A DNA stretch of 64,000 nucleotides from Pseudomonas jinjuensis (GTDB lineage: Bacteria; Pseudomonadota; Gammaproteobacteria; Pseudomonadales; Pseudomonadaceae), in assembly GCF_900103845.1 (NCBI RefSeq), contig NZ_FNIJ01000004.1, forward strand, positions 352,567 through 416,566, read 5' to 3'. This document shows, piece after piece, positions 1-8,933 of the stretch. Made by a program: the position numbers and the translations under genes. Position 1 is the first letter of the stretch. Every line of letters starts with the position of its first letter. The notes below the pieces were generated by a model that was not told where the DNA came from, did not search any database, and saw only the letters and a list, made by a program, of their open reading frames with translations.

Positions 1-726
1 GGACGGGCTTACGTGGTCAGCGTCCGCAAGGCGTTCGAACTCATCGACGAGGCCACCCGCTCGCTGCGCCCGGAGCCGACGCACCTGACCGTCAGCGTGA
101 CGCCCAGCTTCGCCTCCAGGTGGCTGATCCCCCGACTGGCCGACTTCACCGGGACCCACCCGGAAATCGATCTGCGGGTGCTCGCCACCGAGCGCCTGTC
201 GCACTTCCAGACCGATGGCGTGGACATCGCCGTCCGCTACGGCCGCCCGCCTTTCGGCCCCGGGCTGAACGCCGAGCTGCTGTTCGAACAGCGCATCGTG
301 GCCGTGGGCAGCCCGGCGCTGCTGCAGGCCATGGGAACGCCCCGCAGCTTCGCCGAGCTGCAAGGCTTCATGCTCCTGCACGACGCCCACAACTTCTGGC
401 CGCAGTTCATCGCGCAAGTCTTCGACCACCCGGTGCAGGTCGCCCCGAAGAACGTCCGCTTCAACCAGACCTCGCTGGCGATCGAGGCCGCCATCGCCGG
501 CCAGGGCCTGGCCCTGGCCAGCCACTTCTTCGTCCAGGACGACATCCGCGCGGGGCGCCTCGCCTGCGTCGCCGCGCGGGAGTTGCGGGTGGATACGGGC
601 TTCTACCTCGTCTGGCCGCGCAAGTCCCGACACCCGGCGGCACAGGCGCTGGTGCGCCAATGGCTGATCGACCAGGCCACCCGCTCTATCGATAGTTTGT
701 CTACTGCATCGCGAAACCCCGGCTGA
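1..726 (+). CDS. LysR-family transcriptional regulator, 5' end cut by the window
   Basis: The reading frame is open from base 1, so the gene starts outside the window and its N-terminal winged helix is missing. What remains is the linker helix and the whole LysR substrate-binding domain: a LTVSVTPSFASRWLIPRL strand near the start is typical of the GcvA-like subgroup, followed by a RYGRPPFGPG segment and a C-terminal GQGLALASHFFVQDD effector-domain motif. It would act as a cytoplasmic DNA-binding regulator. It lies 64 bases upstream of an SDR gene on the same strand, so it could regulate that gene, but LysR regulators usually control a divergent gene, which here would be off the window. Confidence 0.85.
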   Translation, partial: GRAYVVSVRKAFELIDEATRSLRPEPTHLTVSVTPSFASRWLIPRLADFTGTHPEIDLRVLATERLSHFQTDGVDIAVRYGRPPFGPGLNAELLFEQRIVAVGSPALLQAMGTPRSFAELQGFMLLHDAHNFWPQFIAQVFDHPVQVAPKNVRFNQTSLAIEAAIAGQGLALASHFFVQDDIRAGRLACVAARELRVDTGFYLVWPRKSRHPAAQALVRQWLIDQATRSIDSLSTASRNPG

Positions 727-790
727 CTCTCTGCCGGCGCTACGCGGTGCTAGGCTCGGGACTCACTCAGCCAGCCCGGGAGAACGCCCG

Positions 791-1495
791 ATGTCAGTAG
801 AAAAAGTAGCGATCATCACCGCCGCAGGCAGCGGCATGGGAGCGGCCGCAGCCCGGCGCCTCGCGGCGGACGGCTTCAGGGTCGGCATCCTCTCCTCCTC
901 CGGCAAGGGCGAGGCGCTGGCCCGGGAGCTCGGCGGTATCGGCGTGACCGGCAGCAACCAGTCGAACGACGACCTGAAGCGCCTGGTCGACGCGGTGAGC
1001 GAACAGTGGGGCCGCATCGACGTGCTGGTGAACAGCGCCGGCCATGGCCCGCGCGCGCCCATCCTCGAGATCAGCGACGAGGACTGGCATCGCGGAATGG
1101 ACACCTACCTGCTCAACGTGATCCGCCCGACCCGCCTGGTGACGCCACTCATGCAGCGGCAGAAGAGCGGCGTGATCATCAACATCTCCACCGCCTGGGC
1201 CTTCGAGCCGAGCGCGATGTTCCCCACCTCCGCCGTGTTCCGCGCGGGCCTGGCGTCCTTCACCAAGATCTTCGCGGACACCTACGCCGCCGACAACATC
1301 CGCATGAACAACGTCCTCCCCGGCTGGATCGACAGCCTGCCGGCCACCGAGGAACGGCGTGACAGCGTGCCGCTGCAGCGCTACGGAACCAGTGAAGAGA
1401 TCGCCGCGACCATCGCCTTCCTGGCCTCGGAAGGCGCCGCCTACATCACGGCGCAGAACATCCGCGTCGATGGCGGAATCACCCGGGCGGTCTGA
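791..1495 (+). CDS. SDR-family protein with an altered active site
   Basis: 234 residues with a Rossmann fold: the dinucleotide loop reads AAGSGMGAAAARRLA near residue 10 and an NSAG motif (usual NNAG) follows the fourth strand. The catalytic Ser is present (ISTAW), but where classical SDRs have YxxxK the sequence reads PTSAVFRAGL, so the Tyr is replaced by Ser and the Lys by Arg. C-terminal features (NNVLPGWID, VDGG near the end) are normal for the family. It may be an atypical reductase or may not catalyse hydride transfer by the usual mechanism. It follows the LysR gene and is convergent with the betaine-binding protein gene. Substrate unknown. Confidence 0.8.
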   Translation: MSVEKVAIITAAGSGMGAAAARRLAADGFRVGILSSSGKGEALARELGGIGVTGSNQSNDDLKRLVDAVSEQWGRIDVLVNSAGHGPRAPILEISDEDWHRGMDTYLLNVIRPTRLVTPLMQRQKSGVIINISTAWAFEPSAMFPTSAVFRAGLASFTKIFADTYAADNIRMNNVLPGWIDSLPATEERRDSVPLQRYGTSEEIAATIAFLASEGAAYITAQNIRVDGGITRAV

Positions 1496-1572
1496 ATCTC
1501 TGGGTGAAGGACGTGCTGCGCTTGCCAGGGGACGGCCATCGAGCCTGCCCCCGGCAGCGCCTCCAGACCGAA

Positions 1573-2514
1573 CTAAAGGCTCTGCCTGACAGCCTCGAGG
1601 CCGGGCTTTCCATCACGGGTGGTGACGCCTGCCAGCCAGTCCTCCAGGACATGCGGGTTCTTCTTCAGCCAGGCCCGCGCGGCATCCTCGGGCTCCATCT
1701 TGTCTTCGAGGATCGAGCCCATGATGTTGTTCTCCATGTCCAGGGTGAAGCTCAGGTTCTTCAGGAGCTGGCCGACGTTCGGGCACTCGCCCACATAGCC
1801 CTTGCGGGTGCTGGTGTAGACGGTTGCATCGCCGAAGTCGGGCCCGAAGAACTCATCGCCGCCGGTCAGGAACTTCATCTTGAAGCGGGTGTTCATGGGG
1901 TGCGGTTCCCAGCCCAGGAACAGGATGGCGTTGTTACGCCGGATGGCCCGCTCGACCTGGGACAGCATGCCCGATTCACTCGACGCCACCACGCTGAAGC
2001 CGGCGTCCCCGAGGCCGAAGGCATTCTGCTCGATGGCCTTGAGCACCGCCTTGTTGCCGCCATCGCCCGGCTCCAGGCCGTAGATCCTGCTGTTCAGCTC
2101 GTCCTTGAATTTCGGGATATCGGCGAAGTCCTTCAGCCCCCGGTTCCACAACTCTTCCGGCACCGCCAGCGTGTACTTGGCGTGCTGCAGATTGGCCCGC
2201 ACGATGTCGATCCTGCCGGCGTCGCGGTAGGGCTTGAGGTCCGGTTCCATGGTCGGAATCCAGGTGCCGAGGAAGACGTCCATGTTCTTGCCTTCGGCCA
2301 GCGCCTTGTAGGTCAGCGGAACGCCCAGCAGGGTGACCTTGGTCTTGTAGCCCAGCCCCTTGAGCAGGGTATTGGCGATGGCCGTGGTGGACTGAATGTC
2401 CGTCCAGCCGGGGTCGGACATCCTGACGGTGTGGCACTGGGCGGGCTCGGCGGCCTGGGTCAGAACGGGAAGACAAGCCAGTGCGCCCAGGAACAGGAAG
2501 GATGAAGCTCTCAT
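1573..2514 (-). CDS. Periplasmic betaine/carnitine-type substrate-binding protein (CaiX/ChoX-like)
   Basis: About 313 residues with a cleavable signal peptide (MRASSFLFLGALACLPVLTQA). It belongs to the OpuAC/ChoX type of ABC substrate-binding proteins. Conserved tryptophans in DPGWTDI, LGTWIP and LGWEPHPMN fit the aromatic box that holds trimethylammonium groups in ChoX. I chose the ATG at 2514 because a TGAGGA ribosome site sits just before it; a TTG 15 bases further upstream overlaps that site. It is the last gene of the leftward operon and no permease or ATPase lies next to it, as for pseudomonad CaiX, which shares a core transporter encoded elsewhere. Probable ligand: carnitine or a related quaternary amine. 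Confidence 0.88.
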   Translation of the reverse strand: MRASSFLFLGALACLPVLTQAAEPAQCHTVRMSDPGWTDIQSTTAIANTLLKGLGYKTKVTLLGVPLTYKALAEGKNMDVFLGTWIPTMEPDLKPYRDAGRIDIVRANLQHAKYTLAVPEELWNRGLKDFADIPKFKDELNSRIYGLEPGDGGNKAVLKAIEQNAFGLGDAGFSVVASSESGMLSQVERAIRRNNAILFLGWEPHPMNTRFKMKFLTGGDEFFGPDFGDATVYTSTRKGYVGECPNVGQLLKNLSFTLDMENNIMGSILEDKMEPEDAARAWLKKNPHVLEDWLAGVTTRDGKPGLEAVRQSL

Positions 2515-2580
2515 CTGGTGAATCCTCAAGGCAGTCGTTGTTGTTTGCTTCTTGTTGTGCCCCCGAAACAGAGGCCCGCA

Positions 2581-3042
2581 TCACCGGCGAATGGCGATGG
2601 TTCTCCCGCAGTAGCCAGGATGGCTGGCGCCCTGGTACTGCCTGAAGAGTTCGGATATCCGGGCGTCCACCGCGTCGGCGAAGGCACAGGCCTTGCCGGC
2701 CTGAAAATCGATGTTCATCAGCATCTGCTCGCTGACTGCCAGCGGCTCATCGCTGCCCTCCAGATGAAGGTCGTGCACGATGTGCAGGCGCTTCGGATCG
2801 CGATCGATGAACCGCGTGCGCACTGCCAGCGGGTCGCCCAGCTTCGCCTGCGCCAGGTAGTTGATGTGCGCCTCCAGGGTGAACAGCGTGTGCCCGGTCT
2901 CGGCGCGCCCCGCCTCGTCCAGGCCGATGCGATCCATCAGGGCATCGGTGGCGTAGCTGAAGATCAGGAAGTAGAAGGCATCGCGCAGATGCTCGTTGTA
3001 ATCGATCCATTCGCGCAGGACCGGCGTTCGGTAGGTCAGCAT
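2581..3042 (-). CDS. 4HBT hotdog thioesterase (CdhB-like)
   Basis: 153 residues, a typical single hotdog domain. The N-terminal WIDYNEHLRDAFYF segment matches the active-site loop and long helix of 4-hydroxybenzoyl-CoA-type thioesterases. In carnitine catabolism CdhB is a thioesterase that releases betaine from betainyl-CoA, and gene context supports the same kind of role here: it sits between the oxygenase reductase and the betaine-binding protein, downstream of a BKACE enzyme whose product would be an acyl-CoA. A GC-rich GGGGGA site precedes the ATG. The exact CoA ester is not shown by the sequence. Confidence 0.82.
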   Translation of the reverse strand: MLTYRTPVLREWIDYNEHLRDAFYFLIFSYATDALMDRIGLDEAGRAETGHTLFTLEAHINYLAQAKLGDPLAVRTRFIDRDPKRLHIVHDLHLEGSDEPLAVSEQMLMNIDFQAGKACAFADAVDARISELFRQYQGASHPGYCGRTIAIRR

Positions 3043-3075
3043 CGGGTGATTCCCCCGCAGTCGGAGATCATGGCG

Positions 3076-4029
3076 TCAGAGGTCCAGTTCGAGCGTGCCG
3101 GACAGCGCCCGGGAAACGCAGACCATCATGGTGTTGTTGCAGCGTTTCTCGGCCTCGCTCAGCACGCTGTCGCGATGGTCCGGCGTGCCGGACAGCACGC
3201 GGGTCTCGCAGGAGGCGCAGGTGCCCTCGCGGCACGAGCTTTCCACCCGCACGCCATTGGCTTCGAGCACCTGCAGGATGCTCCTGTCGGCCGGCACCTC
3301 CAGGCACTTGCCACTGCGCGCGAGCTTCAGGGTGAAGGCGCCATCGGCCCGGGTCTTCTCCACCTGCCTGGGAGCGAACCATTCGAAGTGCACCTGCCCG
3401 GCGGGAAAGGACTTCGCCGCCTCCTCCACCGCCAGCATCAGGGGCGTCGGCCCGCAGGTGTAGAGATGCGCCCGCCCGGGCAAGCGGGCCACGGCAGCGG
3501 CGACATCGAACAGGGCTCCGGCCTCTTCGTCCGCATGCAGCGTGACCCTGTCACCGTAGCTTTCCAGTTGTTCCAGGAAGGCGGCCCGCTCGCGGTTGCG
3601 CACCAGGTAGAACAGGCGCCAGGGACGCCCATTCGCCTCGCACCACTGGATCATCGAAAGGATCGGCGTGATGCCGATGCCACCGGCGAAGAAGACGAAC
3701 TCGACGGCATCCTCGAACAACGGAAAGTTGTTGCGCGGCGGCGTCACCCGGATCAGGTCGGCGACGCGCAGCGACTGGTGGATGTAGCGCGAACCGCCCC
3801 GGCTGGCCGGCGCCAGTCCCACACCGACGCGGTAGCAATCCCGTTGCCGGGCATCGCCGCACAGGGAGTACTGGCGCACCAGTCCGTTGGGCAGGTGCAG
3901 CTCGATGTGCGCACCGGCTGTGTATGCCGGCAGCTCGCCGCCGGATGGATCGCACAGCTCGATGACCAGTGCGTCCCTGGCGGCGCTGGCGATGTTCGCT
4001 ACCCGCAGTGTCAGACGTTCGACCGACAT
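3076..4029 (-). CDS. Rieske oxygenase reductase, FMN/2Fe-2S (CntB/VanB type)
   Basis: 317 residues in the phthalate-dioxygenase-reductase order: flavin domain with RQYSLCG near residue 60, NAD domain with GGIGITPILSMI near 112, and a C-terminal plant-type ferredoxin with CREGTCASC plus a late Cys (VCVSRA). It would pass electrons from NAD(P)H to the Rieske oxygenase encoded at the head of this operon. The ORF is open further upstream to 4398, but the ATG at 4029 has a good AGAGGT site and gives the normal family length. Carnitine monooxygenase CntB (YeaX) has the same architecture. It is separated from the oxygenase by six genes, which is unusual since cntA and cntB are normally adjacent. Confidence 0.9.
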   Translation of the reverse strand: MSVERLTLRVANIASAARDALVIELCDPSGGELPAYTAGAHIELHLPNGLVRQYSLCGDARQRDCYRVGVGLAPASRGGSRYIHQSLRVADLIRVTPPRNNFPLFEDAVEFVFFAGGIGITPILSMIQWCEANGRPWRLFYLVRNRERAAFLEQLESYGDRVTLHADEEAGALFDVAAAVARLPGRAHLYTCGPTPLMLAVEEAAKSFPAGQVHFEWFAPRQVEKTRADGAFTLKLARSGKCLEVPADRSILQVLEANGVRVESSCREGTCASCETRVLSGTPDHRDSVLSEAEKRCNNTMMVCVSRALSGTLELDL

Positions 4030-4112
4030 GATTACCTCTGCATCCAGGGTTGGGGCTTCCTGCCCATCACCAGCCGGTGGGGAGCGGTGCTCCCCTGCCG
4101 GCATCCAGAACA

Positions 4113-5048
4113 TCATTTGCGCCGCAGGTGCGCGGTAGTCTTGAGCATCGCCTTGATCAGGTCGTCCCGTGCCTGCGAAAGTTCCGCCTGGCTGCCGTTG
4201 GCGGACTCGGCGGCCACGCCCTGCACCAGCAGCGCGGCGGTCTCGGCATCCAGACGCGGGTCGCCCAGGTCCTCCCACCAGCGGTGGAAGCTCTCGGTGT
4301 ACTTCTCGCAGAAGGACTTCAGGCCGCCCGGACCGCCCCCGAGGTGGAACAGCATGGTGGGCCCCATGGCCGCCCAGCGCAGACCGGGCCCTGCCCACAC
4401 GGCGGTGTCCACGTCCTCGACGCTGGCCGCGCCGATCTTCACCAGATGGATGGCCTCGCGCCAGAGCGCCGCCTGCAGCCGGTTGGCGACATGGCCGGGG
4501 ACTTCACGCTGTACGCGGATGGTCACCTTGCCGACCAGTTCGTAGAAGCGCTCCGCGCCCTCGACGGCATCCTGCGCAGTGCGCTGGTTGCCCATGACTT
4601 CCACCAGCGGAATCAGGTGCGGCGGGTTGAACGGATGACCGAGGACGAAGCGCGACGGATCGATCCAGCCGGCCTGCATCTCGCTCAGCGGCAGGCCCGA
4701 AGCGGACGAGGCGATGATCGCGCCCGGCTTGAGCAGCGGTTCGATTTCCGCGTAGAGCGCATGCTTGATCCGGATGCGCTCGGGCACGCTTTCCTGGATG
4801 AAGTCGGCGTTCTTCACCGCCTCGGCGGCGGTGCGATGGAAGCTCAGCTCGCCCGGCGCGCCCTCTTTCACCAGCCCCAGTTCCTGCAAGGTCGACCAGG
4901 CGCTCTTCACATACTCGCGGACATCCTTTTCCATCCCTTCGGCGGGATCGAATACCGCCACGTTACGGCCGGAGGCCAGGAACAACGCCGTCCAGCTGGC
5001 ACCGATGACGCCGGCGCCCAATACCGCAACATTCTGGAATTCACTCAT
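4113..5048 (-). CDS. 3-hydroxyacyl-CoA-dehydrogenase-fold enzyme, L-carnitine dehydrogenase-like
   Basis: 311 residues. The NAD-binding GAGVIGASWTALFLASG motif is at the N-terminus; SSASGLPLSEMQ and GHPFNPPHLIPLVEV carry the catalytic Ser and His of the family, and an all-alpha C-terminal domain follows. Length and motifs resemble carnitine 3-dehydrogenase (CdhA), which oxidises L-carnitine to 3-dehydrocarnitine, more than fatty-acid FadB-type enzymes. A 3-dehydrocarnitine-like beta-keto acid would be the natural substrate for the BKACE enzyme in the same operon. The start overlaps the stop of the upstream SDR (TGATG), indicating translational coupling. Other beta-hydroxy acids cannot be excluded. 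Confidence 0.82.
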   Translation of the reverse strand: MSEFQNVAVLGAGVIGASWTALFLASGRNVAVFDPAEGMEKDVREYVKSAWSTLQELGLVKEGAPGELSFHRTAAEAVKNADFIQESVPERIRIKHALYAEIEPLLKPGAIIASSASGLPLSEMQAGWIDPSRFVLGHPFNPPHLIPLVEVMGNQRTAQDAVEGAERFYELVGKVTIRVQREVPGHVANRLQAALWREAIHLVKIGAASVEDVDTAVWAGPGLRWAAMGPTMLFHLGGGPGGLKSFCEKYTESFHRWWEDLGDPRLDAETAALLVQGVAAESANGSQAELSQARDDLIKAMLKTTAHLRRK

Positions 5049-5797
5049 CAGAAAAACCTCGGTTGGAGTGGGGAAGCGGCAGTCAGACCGCCGTCGATCA
5101 CATAGCACTGGCCGGTGATGAACGCGGCCTGTGCGGAAGCGAGCCAGGCCACCAGTTCGGCGACATCCTCCGGTCGGCCGAAGCGGCCGGCGGGGTGCCT
5201 GGCAAGGGCATCGGCCCTGGCCTTTTCGGGGTCCCTGGCGAGGGCGAAACCGTCCTCGGCCATGGCCGTCATGATCCAGCCCGGGCACACGGCGTTGCAG
5301 CGCACGCGCGGGCCATGGTCCACGGCGATGGAGCGCGTCAGGCCATGGACGAAGGCCTTGGAGGCGTTGTACAGGGCCATCGAGGGATCGGCGTTCAGGC
5401 CGGAAATCGAGCCCAGGTTGACGATGCAGCCGCCGCTTGCCCGCATGCCCGGCAATACCGCGCGACACATGTTGAAAGTGCCCCTGGCATTGACGCCCAT
5501 GAGCAGATCCCAGTCCTCGTCGGTCGTGTCGATCAGGGTCTTCTCGACCTGCACGCCTGCGTTGTTGACCAGGATCGTCGGCATGCCGAAGCGTTCGAGG
5601 GTTCGCTCCAGAATGCGCGTGGCGTCCTCCGGCCTGGAGACATCGGCCTGGAGCCACATGACCTCACCGCCAAGATCGTCAGGGCGAGCACCACGACCGC
5701 AGGTCACCACTCGCGCACCTTGGCCGAGGAACTTCTCGACTATTGCGCGGCCGATTCCCCGGCCACCGCCAGTCACAATCACAATGTCTTCAGTCAT
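5048..5797 (-). CDS. Classical SDR oxidoreductase
   Basis: 249 residues with every classical SDR motif: TGGGRGIG near residue 10, NNAG, a catalytic Ser in GSIS and YNASK, and a C-terminal INGG-like VIDGG. It would oxidise or reduce a hydroxyl group with NAD(P). It follows the aldehyde dehydrogenase by five bases and overlaps the carnitine-dehydrogenase-like gene by one base, so it is co-translated with both. Likely role: oxidation of a hydroxylated intermediate or the other enantiomer of a carnitine-like substrate; that is inference from position only. Confidence 0.85.
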   Translation of the reverse strand: MTEDIVIVTGGGRGIGRAIVEKFLGQGARVVTCGRGARPDDLGGEVMWLQADVSRPEDATRILERTLERFGMPTILVNNAGVQVEKTLIDTTDEDWDLLMGVNARGTFNMCRAVLPGMRASGGCIVNLGSISGLNADPSMALYNASKAFVHGLTRSIAVDHGPRVRCNAVCPGWIMTAMAEDGFALARDPEKARADALARHPAGRFGRPEDVAELVAWLASAQAAFITGQCYVIDGGLTAASPLQPRFF

Positions 5798-5802
5798 ACG
5801 CG

Positions 5803-7224
5803 TTACCCGTGAGCGAACATGACGTGGCGGACGGCGGTGTAGGCATCGAGCGCGAACACCGACATGTCGCAGCCGTGGCCCGACCCTTTCATGGCGGCCC
5901 AGGGCATCTCCGGCGTCGCCACACCGTGGGTGTTCACCCAGGTGAAGCCGTAGCGCAGGCGGCTGGTGGCCTCCATCGCCCTGGCGCTGTCCCGCGTCCA
6001 CACGGACGAGGCCAGTCCGTAGCGGCCGGCGTTGGCGATCGCCACCGGGTCCTGGTCCCTGCTGAAGCGCGACACCGTGATCACCGGGCCGAAGATTTCG
6101 CTCGTGGCGATTTCGGCATCGTGGTCGACGTTGGCGACCACCGTGGGGCGATAGAAGAACCCCGGGCGATCCCCCGCCATCCCGCCGGTAACGACTTCCG
6201 CACGGCTACGCGCACGCTCGACGAAGCCCGCCACGCGCTGCCGGTGCGACTCGCTGATCAACGGTCCCATCTCGGCGCCTTCTTCCCGCTGCGCACCTGT
6301 GCGGATCGAACTCACGGCATCCGCCAGGTCGGCCACCACGTGCTCGTAGACCTCGTCGGCGACGAGCAGGCGGCACGGCTGGGCGCAATCCTGCCCGGCA
6401 TTGAAGAACGCCGTTCCGCGGAGTATGGCGACCAGCTTTTCGATGTCGGCGTCGGCGTAGACGATCACCGGCGCCTTGCCGCCCAGTTCGAGATGAACCT
6501 GGCGCAGCTGTCGCGACGCCGCGCGCATGGCAGCGGCTCCCGTGGCGGGCGAGCCGGTGATGCTGATTCCCTCCATGCCAGCAGCATTGACAAGACGATC
6601 ACCGACACTCCCTCCTCTCCCATTGATCACGTTCACCACGCCGCGAGGCAGGATGTCCCGCAGCAGCTCGGCCAACCGCAGGGTCGAAAGCGGCGTGAGC
6701 TCCGAAGGCTTGAGCACCACCGTGCAGCCGGCCGCCAGCGGTGCGGCCAGCTTCCACGCCGCCATCATCAAGGGGTAGTTCCACGGCGCGATGGCGGCCA
6801 CCGGACCCAGCGGGTCGCGCCGGATCAGGCTGGTATGCCCGGCGACGTACTCCCCGGCGGCGACGCCGGAGAGCGTCCGCGCCGCTCCGGCGAAGAAGCG
6901 GAAGGTGTCGACCGTCAGCGGTATCTCATCGTTCAGCGCCGACGGCCAGGGTTTGCCCACGTTGGCGCTTTCCAGCGCGGCCAGCTCCTCGGCATTGGCC
7001 TCGATGAGTTCGGCGATTTCCAGCAGCAGGGCGGAGCGGGCTGCCGGGGTCGAGCGCGAGTAGGAGAGGAAGGCCTCCTCAGCCGAACGGGCGGCGGCGG
7101 CGACCTGTTCATCACTTGCCTCGTGCACCTGGGCAATCCGTTCGCCGGTGGCGGGATCGAGCACGCACAGCGCCTCGCCCTCCCCCGGCACCAGTTCGCC
7201 GTTGATCAGCATTCGGGTTTGCAT
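5803..7224 (-). CDS. NAD-dependent aldehyde dehydrogenase, gamma-aminobutyraldehyde type (PatD/YdcW-like)
   Basis: 473 residues, normal for the ALDH superfamily. Catalytic Cys lies in NAGQDCAQPCR and the general-base Glu in HLELGGKAPVIVYADADIE; APWNYPLMMAAWKLAPALAAG-type substrate and cofactor motifs precede them. The segment around the Cys and the C-terminal tail (YTAVRHVMF) resemble E. coli YdcW, which acts on 4-aminobutyraldehyde and related amino-aldehydes. In this operon it could oxidise 4-trimethylaminobutyraldehyde or the malic semialdehyde released by a CntA-type monooxygenase. The ATG at 7224 lies 15 bases after the BKACE stop. Confidence 0.88.
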   Translation of the reverse strand: MQTRMLINGELVPGEGEALCVLDPATGERIAQVHEASDEQVAAAARSAEEAFLSYSRSTPAARSALLLEIAELIEANAEELAALESANVGKPWPSALNDEIPLTVDTFRFFAGAARTLSGVAAGEYVAGHTSLIRRDPLGPVAAIAPWNYPLMMAAWKLAAPLAAGCTVVLKPSELTPLSTLRLAELLRDILPRGVVNVINGRGGSVGDRLVNAAGMEGISITGSPATGAAAMRAASRQLRQVHLELGGKAPVIVYADADIEKLVAILRGTAFFNAGQDCAQPCRLLVADEVYEHVVADLADAVSSIRTGAQREEGAEMGPLISESHRQRVAGFVERARSRAEVVTGGMAGDRPGFFYRPTVVANVDHDAEIATSEIFGPVITVSRFSRDQDPVAIANAGRYGLASSVWTRDSARAMEATSRLRYGFTWVNTHGVATPEMPWAAMKGSGHGCDMSVFALDAYTAVRHVMFAHG

Positions 7225-7239
7225 GGGGACTCCTCCGCG

Positions 7240-8169
7240 TCAGAACTCGACCCTGTCGCCGCCCTTGAGGCCCAGGCGCGCACGGGCTTCCGCCGGAGTG
7301 GCGACCTTCAGGCCGAGGCTTTCGACGATCGAACGGATCTTGCGCACCTGCTCGGCGTTGCTTTTCGCCTTCTCGCCGGGGCCGATGTAGAGGCTGTCTT
7401 CCAGGCCGACGCGCAGGTTGCCGCCGAGCAGGGCCGCCTGTGTGGCGAACTGCATCTGGTTCTTGCCCGCGGCCAGGACGGACCACTCGTAGTCGTTGCC
7501 GAACAGCTTCTGGGCGATGGTGTGCATGTGCATCAGGTTGTCGAGGTCGGCGCCGACCCCGCCGAGCACGCCAAACACCATCTGCACGAAGAACGGCGGC
7601 TTGATCCAGCCCTGGTCGATGACCCACGCCAGGTTGTAGAGGTGGCCGAGGTCGTAGCACTCGAATTCGAAGCGCGTCCCGTGCCCTTCGCCCAGTTCCT
7701 TCAGGATGTATTCGATGTCGGCGAAGGTGTTGCGGAAGATGAAGTCCCGCGTGCTTTCCAGGAAGGCGGGCTCCCACTCGTGCTTCCACTCGGTGTACCT
7801 GGCCTTCATCGGGAAGATGCCGAAGTTCATCGAGCCGACGTTCAACGAGGCCATTTCCGGACTGAGGCTCAAGGCCGCGCGCAGACGCTCTTCGCGCGTC
7901 ATGCCAAGGCCGCCGCCGGTCGACATGTTGAGAACGGCGTCGCTGCGGCTCCTGATCTGGCCCATGAAGTCGCGGAACAGCTCCGGCCGCGGATCCGGCT
8001 TTCCCGTTTGCGGATGGCGGGCGTGCAGATGGATGATCGACGCGCCGGCCTCGGCCGCCTCGATCGACGAGAGGGCGATTTCATCCGGCGTGATCGGCAG
8101 GTATTCCGACATGCTCGGGGTGTGCACGCCACCGGTGGAGGCGCAGGTGATGATTACGGATTTAGGCAT
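7240..8169 (-). CDS. BKACE-family beta-keto acid cleavage enzyme
   Basis: 309 residues of the DUF849/BKACE TIM-barrel family, which uses acetyl-CoA to cleave a beta-keto acid into acetoacetate and a new acyl-CoA. Seen: N-terminal VIITCASTGG, the zinc-binding IIHLHARHPQTG, STGGG, and a late GGNLRVGLED. In carnitine catabolism the family member CdhC converts 3-dehydrocarnitine to betainyl-CoA plus acetoacetate. This protein diverges from CdhC as I remember it (for example HLHARHP in place of HCHVRDP), so it may be a different specificity subgroup. ATG 8169 is preferred; a GTG four codons upstream overlaps the previous stop. Confidence 0.85.
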   Translation of the reverse strand: MPKSVIITCASTGGVHTPSMSEYLPITPDEIALSSIEAAEAGASIIHLHARHPQTGKPDPRPELFRDFMGQIRSRSDAVLNMSTGGGLGMTREERLRAALSLSPEMASLNVGSMNFGIFPMKARYTEWKHEWEPAFLESTRDFIFRNTFADIEYILKELGEGHGTRFEFECYDLGHLYNLAWVIDQGWIKPPFFVQMVFGVLGGVGADLDNLMHMHTIAQKLFGNDYEWSVLAAGKNQMQFATQAALLGGNLRVGLEDSLYIGPGEKAKSNAEQVRKIRSIVESLGLKVATPAEARARLGLKGGDRVEF

Positions 8170-8177
8170 GCTGGCGC

Positions 8178-8933
8178 TCACAGTTTCATTTGCTGGACTT
8201 GGGCGGTAAGCCCGCCATCGAGGACCCACAGTTGCCCGGAGGCATACCTGGCTTCGTCGGAGCTGAGCCAGTTCACCAGGTTGGCAACGTCTTCCGGGGT
8301 GCCGTAGCGGCGCACCGGGTGCACATCGCGCACGGCGGCTTCCAGGCTCTGGATGTCGCCGTGGTCGCGGAAGAAGCTGCGCAGCATGGGCGTATCGATA
8401 TATCCCGGGCAGATCGCGTTGACCCGGATGCCCTCCGGCCCGTGGTCACAGGCCATGGCGCGGGTCAGCGCATGCACGGCGCCCTTGCTGGCGCAATACG
8501 CCGCCAGGCCGGGATCGGCGATGAAACCGTCGTAGGAGCCGAAATTGACGATGCTGGCCGACCCGCTCCTGCGCAACAGCGGCAGCGCGTACTTCGAGAC
8601 GAGGAAGGTGCCGGTGACGTTGACCGAGAAGACCCGGTTCCAGTCCTCGAGACTGGTTTCCTCGATGGTCTTCTCGATCTCGATACCCGCGGCGTTCACC
8701 AGGATGTCGAGCTTGCCGGCGTGCTCCCGGACGGCGGACATGGCCTGACGAACGCCCTCCTCCGAGCTCACGTCCAGCGGGACGAAGCGGCTGCCGGCGA
8801 CGGGCGCGGATTCCACCCGGTCCGCCGCGAATACCGTGGCGCCCTCCTTCACGAACCGCGCGCAGATGGCCCGGCCGATTCCGCCCAGGCCACCCGTTAC
8901 GAAGGCGACCTTTCCTTCCAGGGCCTGGCTCAT
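8178..8933 (-). CDS. Classical SDR oxidoreductase
   Basis: 251 residues: TGGLGGIG cofactor loop, NAAG, catalytic Ser in FGSYDG and YCASK, and a VLDGG C-terminal motif. The ATG overlaps the stop of the Rieske oxygenase gene as ATGA, so the two are translationally coupled; this is the second gene of the operon. It is a paralogue of the SDR at 5048-5797 but far from identical, which suggests two different oxidation steps or stereo-specific oxidation of a chiral alcohol such as D- and L-carnitine. Substrate not readable from the sequence. Confidence 0.85.
   Translation of the reverse strand: MSQALEGKVAFVTGGLGGIGRAICARFVKEGATVFAADRVESAPVAGSRFVPLDVSSEEGVRQAMSAVREHAGKLDILVNAAGIEIEKTIEETSLEDWNRVFSVNVTGTFLVSKYALPLLRRSGSASIVNFGSYDGFIADPGLAAYCASKGAVHALTRAMACDHGPEGIRVNAICPGYIDTPMLRSFFRDHGDIQSLEAAVRDVHPVRRYGTPEDVANLVNWLSSDEARYASGQLWVLDGGLTAQVQQMKL

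Noticed and set aside
1504..2505. Long plus-strand ORF opposite the betaine-binding protein gene
   Set aside because: It mirrors the minus-strand gene, lacks a ribosome site and family motifs, and is explained by high GC content in the complementary frame.
5743..8307. 854-residue plus-strand ORF across the ALDH and BKACE genes
   Set aside because: It is antisense to three well-supported genes, and its composition (rich in His, Arg and Gly) is that of a shadow frame.
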